Part shown: positions 41,003-48,514 of the stretch, in pieces
How positions within the stretch are numbered: position 1 is the first letter of the stretch
Layout: every line of letters begins with the position of its first letter
Source of the DNA: Sporolactobacillus nakayamae
GTDB taxonomy: Bacteria; Bacillota; Bacilli; Bacillales; Sporolactobacillaceae
Direction: 5' to 3'
Assembly (NCBI RefSeq): GCF_900113325.1
Contig: NZ_FOOY01000004.1
Span: forward strand, 159,116 to 223,115
Length of the DNA: 64,000 bases
Notes under the pieces: model-generated
Told to the model about the DNA's origin: nothing
The model's database searches: none
Seen by the model: only the letters and a program-made list of their open reading frames with translations
Position numbers and translations under genes: made by a program

Positions 41003-42693
41003 GTGCGAGAAAACAATATCCGCTAGCCTATAATCCGATTCTCGACTACTGGGAACAGATTGAAAGTGGTAAGGAAGTTGTCGGCAACAAAGTCCGACGC
41101 GTTTATAAAAAATTGGCTGCTGATGTTTATGATCAAAAGTCGGTTTATGAATATTCACCCAAACGCGCCAATCACATTATTGAATTCATCGAGAATTATT
41201 GCCGGCAATCGAAAGGCAAGTGGGCGGGGCAGCCGATTGATTTGGAACTTTGGCAGAAAGCTTTTCTCGCTGCGAGTTTCGGATTCATTCATAAGATCGA
41301 CGGCACGCGAAAATATCGTGAAGTGCTGCTGATCGTTGCCCGTAAGAATGGAAAGTCCACTCTATCATCTGGCATATGTCTTTATCTTCAGGTTGCGGAT
41401 GGTGAAGGCGGTGCGGAAGTTTACGCGGTTGCCACAAAGGAGAAACAAGCGAAGATCGTTTGGTCTGAATCCAAGAAGATGGTCAAGAAGTCGCCGGTGC
41501 TTCGTAAACGGATCACACCACTCGTTAAAGAGCTGCGTGCGGATTTCAATGACAGCACGTTTGAACCGCTGGGCAGTGACAGCGACAAACTGGACGGATT
41601 GAACGTCCACGGCGCATCGCTTGACGAAATTCACGCTTGGAAAGACAAGAATCTGTATGACGTCATTGTTGACGGTACTTCGTCACGTGAACAGCCGATG
41701 ATTCTCATGATTTCAACGGCAGGAACGGTTCGCGAATCGGTTTACGACATCAAATATGATGAAGGAGAGATGGTGCTCAATGGTTTCGATGATCCCAATG
41801 GCTATAAGGATGACCGATTTCTCCCAATCATCTATGAACTCGACAACCGGGCGGAATGGACGGATCCAAAGACCTGGAAGAAAGCCAATCCTGGACTGGG
41901 CACGATTAAGAAATTGGACACGCTGCGAAGCAAAGTCAATAAAGCAAAGGCGAATCCGATTCTTGTCAAAAATCTTCTGTGCAAGGATTTTGATATTCGT
42001 GAGACTTCGAGCGAAGCCTGGCTGACCTTCGAGCAGCTGAACAATCCGCAAACGTTCGACATCAAGCTGTTGAAACCAAGCTATGGGATTGGCGGTACCG
42101 ACTTGTCGAGCACGACCGACCTTACGTCGGCGAAAGTCATTTTCATGGTTGCCAATGATCCGCACATTTACGTATTGCAGATGTACTGGCTTCCTGAAGA
42201 TCTGCTTGAACAGAGAGCCAAAGAGGACAAGATTCCTTATGATCTGTGGGAACAGCAAGGCTTTCTGCGGACAACACCGGGAAACAGTGTCCATCAAAAA
42301 TATGTGACGGAATGGTTTCTCGAAGTGCGCGATGATTTTGGCATCTATCTCCCATGGATCGGCTATGATTCCTGGAGCGCTAAGTACTGGGTTGAGGATA
42401 TGCAAGGCTATTTCGGCAAGGAAGCTATGGTACCGGTAATCCAGGGCAAGAAGACGTTGTCTAGCCCGATGAAGTTGCTCGGTGCGGATCTTGAGAAAAA
42501 GATCGTTGTCTACAACAATAACCCAATCGACAAATGGTGTTTATCGAATACTGCGATTGAGATCGATAAGAACCTGAACATTCAGCCGTGCAAAACGCAG
42601 AATCAGCGGCGGAGAATCGACGGTACCGCATCGCTGCTTGATGCGTATGTCGTTCTTCAGGACAAGATGAACGATTATTTGAACATGATCTGA
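40999..42693 (+). CDS. terL: Terminase large subunit
   Basis: 564 residues. The ATPase domain has a Walker A-like VARKNGKSTLSSG, a Walker B-type SLDEIHAW and a coupling block MILMISTAGT; the C-terminal nuclease half has GGTDLSSTTDLTSAKVIFMV and an IGYDSW block. This is the HK97-like TerL that cuts and pumps DNA into proheads. Confidence 0.95.
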   Translation: MSARKQYPLAYNPILDYWEQIESGKEVVGNKVRRVYKKLAADVYDQKSVYEYSPKRANHIIEFIENYCRQSKGKWAGQPIDLELWQKAFLAASFGFIHKIDGTRKYREVLLIVARKNGKSTLSSGICLYLQVADGEGGAEVYAVATKEKQAKIVWSESKKMVKKSPVLRKRITPLVKELRADFNDSTFEPLGSDSDKLDGLNVHGASLDEIHAWKDKNLYDVIVDGTSSREQPMILMISTAGTVRESVYDIKYDEGEMVLNGFDDPNGYKDDRFLPIIYELDNRAEWTDPKTWKKANPGLGTIKKLDTLRSKVNKAKANPILVKNLLCKDFDIRETSSEAWLTFEQLNNPQTFDIKLLKPSYGIGGTDLSSTTDLTSAKVIFMVANDPHIYVLQMYWLPEDLLEQRAKEDKIPYDLWEQQGFLRTTPGNSVHQKYVTEWFLEVRDDFGIYLPWIGYDSWSAKYWVEDMQGYFGKEAMVPVIQGKKTLSSPMKLLGADLEKKIVVYNNNPIDKWCLSNTAIEIDKNLNIQPCKTQNQRRRIDGTASLLDAYVVLQDKMNDYLNMI

Positions 42694-42715
42694 CAGCAGG
42701 AAAGGGGGTGGTTGA

Positions 42716-43945
42716 TTGGGGCTGTTTGAAAAAATATTTGGTAAGCGAACGCCGCAAGGCAGCGGAACGACTCGGCGTTTTGAAATGATTAATGATGTTG
42801 GCAAGGGCTTTTATCAGTGGAATGGCAATCTTTATCAAAGCGACATTGTCCGATCTTGCATTCGACCAAAGGCAAAAGCGGTTGGTAAGTTGGTGGCCAA
42901 ACACATTCGGAATAATGCTGCAGATTTCAAAGTCAATCCGGATACAAACATCCGATTTTTACTCGAGGAACCCAACCCCTTGATGACCGGTCAGATCATG
43001 CAGGAGAAGCTGACTACACAGCTGGAGCTGAACAATAATGCGTTTGCTTATATCAAGCGGAATGACCTGGGCATTGCCACGGATATTTACCCGATTCCTT
43101 GCACGACTGTTGATGTTGTTGAAGGGGCTTTGGGCGATATCTTCTTGAAGTTCTATTTTGGTAATGGCAAGCAAATGACGGTTCCTTATACAGATGTCAT
43201 TCATCTCCGGAAGGATTTCAATCAGGATGATTTTTTCGGGGACAGTCCTGGTGAAGCGCTCGCGCCATTGATGAAAGTGGTCACGACTACGGATCAGGGA
43301 ATCGTTCAGGCGATCAGGAATAGTGCGATGATTCGCTGGATTATGCACTTCAGCAGTGTTTTGAAACCGGATGATATTAAGAAGCAGGTTGATGATTTTA
43401 CAAATAACTATTTGAACATCGAAAAAAATCGCGTGGCCGCTCCGGCTGATCCACGCTATACACTCGAACAAGTGAAGCCCGAAAGCTATGTCCCCAACGC
43501 GGAACAGATGAAAGAAACCACGTTGCGGATCCATAGCTTTTTTAATACCAATCAGAAGATCATTCAAAGCGACTACAACGAAGATGAATGGAACGCTTAT
43601 TTTGAGAGCGAGATTGAGCCGGTGGCGATGCAGCTGTCCGGGGAATATACGCGCAGGTTATTTACCAGGCGTGAGCGCGGATTCGGCAATCAGATTATTT
43701 TTGAAGCGTCAAACCTGCAGCATGCATCCATGAAAACCAAGCTGAACCTGCTGCAGATGGTGGATCGCGGTGCATTGACGCCGAATGAATGGCGCGCTGT
43801 CTTTAACTTGACGCCGATTGATGGCGGGGACAAACCGATTCGCCGGCTTGATACAGCGCCGGTCACTAAAGGGGGTGATGATGATGACGGAGAAGGCGGA
43901 GACCCGATCAATAACGACGGAGAAAATGGAGATTCGGGAAGCTGA
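42716..43945 (+). CDS. Portal protein (HK97 family)
   Basis: 409 residues, with the N-terminal SDIVRSCIRPKAKAVGKLVA, the wing/stem region and the C-terminal YTRRLFTRRERGFGNQIIFE crown region of HK97-family portals. The ring forms the DNA gate of the capsid. TTG start behind GGGGGTGG. Its end overlaps the protease gene by about 60 bases. Confidence 0.93.
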   Translation: MGLFEKIFGKRTPQGSGTTRRFEMINDVGKGFYQWNGNLYQSDIVRSCIRPKAKAVGKLVAKHIRNNAADFKVNPDTNIRFLLEEPNPLMTGQIMQEKLTTQLELNNNAFAYIKRNDLGIATDIYPIPCTTVDVVEGALGDIFLKFYFGNGKQMTVPYTDVIHLRKDFNQDDFFGDSPGEALAPLMKVVTTTDQGIVQAIRNSAMIRWIMHFSSVLKPDDIKKQVDDFTNNYLNIEKNRVAAPADPRYTLEQVKPESYVPNAEQMKETTLRIHSFFNTNQKIIQSDYNEDEWNAYFESEIEPVAMQLSGEYTRRLFTRRERGFGNQIIFEASNLQHASMKTKLNLLQMVDRGALTPNEWRAVFNLTPIDGGDKPIRRLDTAPVTKGGDDDDGEGGDPINNDGENGDSGS

Positions 43946-44471
43946 GAATGGTGTCAAACAGATTACCGGCTATGCGGTCAAATGGAGCATGAAGTCTGAG
44001 CGGATGGGGTACTGGAACCGGTTCAGAGAGCAATTCAAGAAAGGCGCGTTTGCCAGCTCGTTGGTTGAAGAGGATCAGCGCGCGTTATGGAGTCACGATA
44101 CTTCAAAGGTTCTGGGGCGAACCAAGAACGATACGCTTCGGCTGTATGAGGATGATGTTGGTTTACGTTTTGAACTGGACTTGCCGGCAACGCAGTTGGG
44201 CAGCGATGCCTATGAAACGATCAAGCGCGGTGACGTGGACGGCGTCAGCTTCGGATTCATGATGCAGGTCGAGGAATGGGATGAATCGGATCCGGATAAT
44301 ATCGTCCGCACCGTTTCCCAGGCGAAGCTGATTGAAATCAGCCCGGTTGCTTTTCCTGCTTACCCGGACAGCCAGGTCGCAGCGAGAAGCAAGGATCCAT
44401 ACAAGGATTATGTGAATCAGCGCAAGAAAGGTGAGCTTCGAAAGCGGCTCATACTTGAAACTTATTTATGA
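43884..44471 (+). CDS. Prohead protease (HK97 U35 family)
   Basis: 195 residues with the catalytic H71 (LWSHDTSKVLGR) and S122 (DVDGVSFGF), and the typical AKLIEISPVAFPAYPDSQVA segment. It matures the capsid by cutting the N-terminal delta domain. Three ATG codons (43878, 43881, 43884) follow GGGGGTG; the last has the best spacing. Confidence 0.92.
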   Translation: MTEKAETRSITTEKMEIREAENGVKQITGYAVKWSMKSERMGYWNRFREQFKKGAFASSLVEEDQRALWSHDTSKVLGRTKNDTLRLYEDDVGLRFELDLPATQLGSDAYETIKRGDVDGVSFGFMMQVEEWDESDPDNIVRTVSQAKLIEISPVAFPAYPDSQVAARSKDPYKDYVNQRKKGELRKRLILETYL

Positions 44472-44493
44472 CAAAAAAGGAGATGTTTGACGC

Positions 44494-45747
44494 ATGGCAA
44501 AGAAAAACACTGATTACAGACTTAATTTGAACCTGCAGTATTTTGGTGCGAAGACACTAGAAGAAATCAATAAACGAAAGACCGAAATCCGCAGCCTGCT
44601 TGAGGGCGAGGATACAGTTGATCTCGAAGCTCTTGAAAAGGAACTTCGGGATCTGAATGATCAGCAATTGGCCATTGAAAAGCGCCAACGCTTGCTCAAA
44701 GAAGCAGAGGCAATTAATAACGGAACACCGCCTGCAGGTGAAACGCGAACGATCGAAACGTTCAATAACAAACCACCGGAACAACGTGAAACAGAAACCG
44801 TGGAAACGCCTCAAACGGAGACACTGGAACAGCGCGAGGAACGCGGCAAGCTGCTAAAAGAAAACCGTTCCGTCACCGTTTCTTCATCCAATATCATTTT
44901 GCCGAGAACAGACTCAAATACGATCAACCCGACTTTTAATCAGGTTTCAAGTCTGATCGATCGTGTGAAACAAGTTCCACTTGTAGGCGGCGAATCATTT
45001 CGGCAGCCTTATGTGAAAGATTACGGTACAGGTGACTATACGGCAGAGGGTGCGGACTACAATGAAACGGATCCGTCATTCGGCTACGCAGAGATTGCCA
45101 AGACAAAAGTGACGGCCTATACGGAATGCTCTGAAGAACTGATTAAGCTGCCGAACGCTGATTATGAAGGACAGATCATTGGTGGCGTCAACACGGCTAT
45201 TCGTAAGAAGATTACCCGTGAAATTCTCGTTGGCGATGGCTCAACAGGTCATCTTGTCGGTATCTTTTCTGCGGCGGCAGCGGCGATCGACGCAGCGAAA
45301 GACAAAGAGATCTCGGCGATCGATAATACAACACTGGATGAAATCATCTACAGCTTTGGTGGCGATGAAGACGTTGAAGATGCTTCAGTTCTAATCCTTA
45401 ACAAGCAGGATCTGAAGGCTTTCTCCAAAGTACGTGACAACAACGGCAATAAATTTTATACCATTGTTAACCATGGCAATACGGGAACGATTGATGGTGT
45501 TCCATTCATCATCAACAGTGCATGCAAAGCAGTCAGTGATCCGGCAACAACTGCAGGTCAATATTTGATGGCTTATGGTCCGCTATCTAACTATTCATTG
45601 GCGATCTTCAGTAATCTTGATGTTCAGCGTTCGACTGATTATAAGTTCAAGCAAGGTATTTGCGCGCATCGCGGCGATATTTTCTCCGGTGGTAACGTTA
45701 CGTCCAAAAATGGTTTCCTGCGCGTGAAAAAGGTACTTGCTGGTTGA
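44494..45747 (+). CDS. Major capsid protein (HK97 fold)
   Basis: 417 residues. Residues 1-125 are a charged helical delta domain (EALEKELRDLNDQQLAIEKR) that acts as built-in scaffold and should be removed by the protease. The mature part has the HK97 order: N-arm, E-loop (VGGESFRQPYVKDYGTGDYT) and P/A domains (TREILVGDGSTGHLVGIFSA). An AAGGAG site precedes the ATG. Confidence 0.93.
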   Translation: MAKKNTDYRLNLNLQYFGAKTLEEINKRKTEIRSLLEGEDTVDLEALEKELRDLNDQQLAIEKRQRLLKEAEAINNGTPPAGETRTIETFNNKPPEQRETETVETPQTETLEQREERGKLLKENRSVTVSSSNIILPRTDSNTINPTFNQVSSLIDRVKQVPLVGGESFRQPYVKDYGTGDYTAEGADYNETDPSFGYAEIAKTKVTAYTECSEELIKLPNADYEGQIIGGVNTAIRKKITREILVGDGSTGHLVGIFSAAAAAIDAAKDKEISAIDNTTLDEIIYSFGGDEDVEDASVLILNKQDLKAFSKVRDNNGNKFYTIVNHGNTGTIDGVPFIINSACKAVSDPATTAGQYLMAYGPLSNYSLAIFSNLDVQRSTDYKFKQGICAHRGDIFSGGNVTSKNGFLRVKKVLAG

Positions 45748-45778
45748 TTTAGTCCGCTTCGGCGGGCTTATTTTTTAT
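45748..45778 (+). terminator. Terminator after the capsid gene
   Basis: AGTCCGC TTCG GCGGGCT followed by TATTTTTT; the UUCG tetraloop makes it strong. It probably reduces, but cannot abolish, expression of connector and tail genes. Confidence 0.85.
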
Positions 45779-45795
45779 AATTTGAGGTGAAATTC

Positions 45796-45984
45796 ATGGT
45801 AAAAGGTAAAGTCATTCAGCGTTTTATGGATAAGAACACCAGAAATATTTATGCCGTCGGTGATGAATACAAAGCCGGCTCCAAGAAAAGACTTGATGAA
45901 TTGATTGAGCTTGAGTTTGTTGAGCCGATCACTGAAAAAGAAAAATCACCTGCAGGTGAAAGTAATCCATCACCAAAGGGGTGA
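45796..45984 (+). CDS. Small head protein
   Basis: 62 residues, MVKGKVIQRFMDKNTRNIYA ... NPSPKG, a small basic/acidic protein of the type seen between capsid and connector genes. GAGGTG precedes the ATG at 45796. Confidence 0.65.
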   Translation: MVKGKVIQRFMDKNTRNIYAVGDEYKAGSKKRLDELIELEFVEPITEKEKSPAGESNPSPKG

Positions 45985-45990
45985 TTAGCG

Positions 45991-46296
45991 ATGCCTGATG
46001 TTTTACTGCCGGATGTAAAAATGGCCTTGCGTATCTCGCATACTGCTATGGATTCGGAAATTGAAGGTCTGATTGCCGCGGCGCGTGGGGACTTAATCCG
46101 TACCGGTCTTTTGGCAGACATGGTGAATGCTGAGACGGTTGATCCCTTGATCAAACAAGCGATCACCACGTATGTGAAAGCGAATTTTGGCCTTGATAAT
46201 GAGGATTCGGATAAGTATCAGCGGTCCTATGCAATGCTGCGCAATGATCTGTCCCTGAGTCAGGATTACTTGCCGGTTGGTGATGCTGATGTTTAA
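45991..46296 (+). CDS. Head-tail connector protein (HK97 gp6-like)
   Basis: 101 residues, helical, with the gp6-type pattern LRISHTAMDSEIEGLIAAAR and ITTYVKANFGLDNEDSDKYQ. It forms the ring below the portal. Confidence 0.82.
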   Translation: MPDVLLPDVKMALRISHTAMDSEIEGLIAAARGDLIRTGLLADMVNAETVDPLIKQAITTYVKANFGLDNEDSDKYQRSYAMLRNDLSLSQDYLPVGDADV

Positions 46297-46606
46297 AGAT
46301 GTGGTAACGCTGATCAAAACGAGGCGTGAACGAACCAAAGGCGGCGGTTTTAAAGAGGTCATTGATGCGCAGCGTGATGTTTTTGCAGGCAAGCAAAGCG
46401 CCGGGCGCACAGAATTTTATATGGCTGCTCAAGCGGATCTGCAGGTTGAGAAAGTTTTCAAGATCCGGATCATGGATTACCAGGATGAGCGCACGCTTCT
46501 TAATGAGGGAGCGTGCTATTCCATCATTCGCGATTATGAGAAAGGTGACTTTGTTTATTTAACCTGTCAGAAGCGTTTGGGCGGTTTGGATGAGGTGCTG
46601 TCATGA
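46283..46606 (+). CDS. Head closure/adaptor protein
   Basis: About 107 residues of the SPP1 gp16-like/head-tail adaptor group: FKDVVTLIKTRRERTKGGGF and a mostly beta remainder (KIRIMDYQDERTLLNEGACY). ATG at 46283 or 46289; it overlaps the connector gene. Confidence 0.75.
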   Translation: MLMFKDVVTLIKTRRERTKGGGFKEVIDAQRDVFAGKQSAGRTEFYMAAQADLQVEKVFKIRIMDYQDERTLLNEGACYSIIRDYEKGDFVYLTCQKRLGGLDEVLS

Positions 46607-47040
46607 CAAAATCGATTGATGTATCCATTGACGGGGTAGAAGTCACTTTAAAAGCAATCAAACTGTTCGACATGGATACAAAAGCAAAGTTAATTGATAT
46701 TGTGAAGGCTTCTGCTGTTAATCTTCAGAAAAATGCCATGGCAAAAGCACCGATCGCCAAAACGACCATAACAAAAGGAAAAGGGAAACGTGGAGATTTA
46801 AGAAAATCCATCCGTCCCAAATACTTTGATGGCGGCTTATCAGCAACTGTCGTTCCGAGAAAGCCTAAGGGCTCGCACCGGCACTTGGTGGAATACGGTA
46901 CCGTTAGTCGTCGCACCAAGAAAGGTGCAAATCGAGGTGCTATGCCGAGAATGCCGTTCATGGGACCTGCAGAACGTGAGGAAGATGCAGCGTACAATGC
47001 GAAAGTGAAAGGGGTTGTTGACCGTGACGAGACCGTATGA
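46603..47040 (+). CDS. HK97 gp10-like tail-joining protein
   Basis: 145 residues with the gp10 signature KGSHRHLVEYGTVSRRTKKG and PRMPFMGPA, and an N-terminal helix region. It completes the neck in HK97-type phages. Confidence 0.88.
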   Translation: MTKSIDVSIDGVEVTLKAIKLFDMDTKAKLIDIVKASAVNLQKNAMAKAPIAKTTITKGKGKRGDLRKSIRPKYFDGGLSATVVPRKPKGSHRHLVEYGTVSRRTKKGANRGAMPRMPFMGPAEREEDAAYNAKVKGVVDRDETV

Positions 47041-47431
47041 AACCGAAATTCTGAATGTGCAGGATGCCGTTTTTCAACGGTTGGCCAACGATCCTGGTTT
47101 ATCGTCAGCGGTCACCGGAATTTTTGACAAAGTGCCGGAGAATGAACAATTCCCCTATGTGGTGTTCGGCCGGTGTTATGGAACGCCGTACCGAACCAAA
47201 AGCACGGATGGCGAGCGCATTGAACTGACTCTGGACATTTGGAGTGGGGATAACGGCAAGAAAGAAACGATTGATCTTGTCAATTTGATCGGTGCAGCGC
47301 TGGAGGAAGATCTATCTCTTGAACACGCGGATATTTTTTCCCAAGAGATTAAAAGTCTCGAAGTTTTGGAAGAAATCAATGATTTGTTTCACGGCACATT
47401 GGTTTATGAATTTATTTTGGACAAGGAGTGA
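47024..47431 (+). CDS. Tail completion protein (DUF3168, gp17-like)
   Basis: 135 residues from GTG 47024, which is nine bases from AAAGGGG; the TTG at 47015 is too close to it. The pattern ILNVQDAVFQRLANDPGLSS and FPYVVFGR(C)YGTPYRTKST fits DUF3168 tail-completion proteins. Confidence 0.85.
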   Translation: MTRPYETEILNVQDAVFQRLANDPGLSSAVTGIFDKVPENEQFPYVVFGRCYGTPYRTKSTDGERIELTLDIWSGDNGKKETIDLVNLIGAALEEDLSLEHADIFSQEIKSLEVLEEINDLFHGTLVYEFILDKE

Positions 47432-47436
47432 GGGCA

Positions 47437-47850
47437 TTGGCAAAAGTAAAAGGCGTGAATTGCAAGCTTTATGTGGTTGATAGTGATCCGGAAAATCCAA
47501 CGATTCTTGCCGGCCAGCGTAACGCAACACTGAACCGAAGCACTGACACCATTGAAACGACTGCTAAGGACAGCGAAGGCGGCTGGAAAGAGAACGAAGC
47601 TGCGTTTAAGGAATGGTCAATTGATGCAGATGGACTGCTGGTCGAATCTGATGCGGCCTACGATACGCTTGAAGAAAAGTTCAACAACTCAGAGAAGGTA
47701 GATGTGGTCATTATTATGCAGAACGGATCCAAATATAAGGGCAAGGCAGTTCTAAATGATTTTCCAATTGAAATGCCATATGACGATATGGCCACTTATT
47801 CTTCATCATTTACGGGCGATGGTCCGTTAACTAAGACTCCGGCGGTGTAA
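47437..47850 (+). CDS. Major tail tube protein (TP901-1 family)
   Basis: 137 residues. AGQRNATLNRSTDTIETTAK, then WKENEAAFKEWSIDADGLL, is the core of TP901-1-type major tail proteins, which form the flexible tail tube. The TTG at 47437 is 7 bases from AAGGAG. Confidence 0.88.
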   Translation: MAKVKGVNCKLYVVDSDPENPTILAGQRNATLNRSTDTIETTAKDSEGGWKENEAAFKEWSIDADGLLVESDAAYDTLEEKFNNSEKVDVVIIMQNGSKYKGKAVLNDFPIEMPYDDMATYSSSFTGDGPLTKTPAV

Positions 47851-47853
47851 GCG

Positions 47854-48189
47854 ATGGAAAAAACAATCATTCAGACAAGAAATGATACTTATTTTTTACG
47901 GTTTACAATCAATGCGCACTGCGAGGCTGAGGAGATTCTAGGCATTCCGATTACCCAGTTGGGCGACAATGCCGGCATTTCAACAATGCGAACGCTTTTA
48001 TATGTTGGACTGAAGCATGGCGGCCGTCCGGTTACGATGGACCAGGCAGGAAACATCATGGAACAAATCATTGAAGAAAAAGGAATGGAATTCTTCTCAA
48101 CCAAGATCAGTGAAGCGGTTCAAAGATCGTTCAACAAGCAAAACAACGACAATTACAAACGCAACCAAGGCTTTAAAAAAAAGGGCTGA
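47854..48189 (+). CDS. Tail assembly chaperone, gpG-like
   Basis: 111 residues, helical; ends GFKKKG then TGA. The heptamer A AAA AAG at 48177-48183, in the proper phase, allows a -1 shift that fuses it to the following frame (gpGT). The two products chaperone the tape measure protein. GTGTAAGCG separates it from the tube gene. Confidence 0.85.
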   Translation: MEKTIIQTRNDTYFLRFTINAHCEAEEILGIPITQLGDNAGISTMRTLLYVGLKHGGRPVTMDQAGNIMEQIIEEKGMEFFSTKISEAVQRSFNKQNNDNYKRNQGFKKKG

Positions 48190-48476
48190 GCGACTACACC
48201 GAGATCATCGCTGAAGGAGTCCTGGCGTTTGGATTATCGCCTGATGAAGTCGGCGAGCTGACGTACAAGGAATATAATACGCTCATGACGCGTCATAATT
48301 TGCAAGAGCGAAATGGGCTGGAAATGCAGCGGAATGTCGTACTGAACGCAATCATTAATGCGTTCCGAAAGAAAAACGCGCGGTTCTTACCTCTTTTTGA
48401 AGAGGAAAATAAATTGACAGCAGAAGAAATTATTCAAGAACGACATGAATTGTTTGGCAGACATGATCTGACCTGA
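48183..48476 (+). CDS. gpT part of the frameshifted tail chaperone gpGT
   Basis: After the slip at 48177-48183 the -1 frame continues as GLSDYTEIIAEGVLAFGLSP ... FGRHDLT and stops at 48476, giving a fusion of about 207 residues: join(47854..48183,48183..48476). The frame has no ribosome site of its own at its start, it is open from the slip site, and it lies between chaperone G and the tape measure, exactly where lambda-like GT frames are. Confidence 0.85.
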   Translation, partial: GLSDYTEIIAEGVLAFGLSPDEVGELTYKEYNTLMTRHNLQERNGLEMQRNVVLNAIINAFRKKNARFLPLFEEENKLTAEEIIQERHELFGRHDLT

Positions 48477-48514
48477 CGGTTCTTTTTTTATGCTTCGGGG
48501 AAGGGGGAAACGGC

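Noticed and set aside
41713-42405. 230-codon antisense frame in terL
   Set aside because: Shadow of the terminase coding sequence; no independent support.
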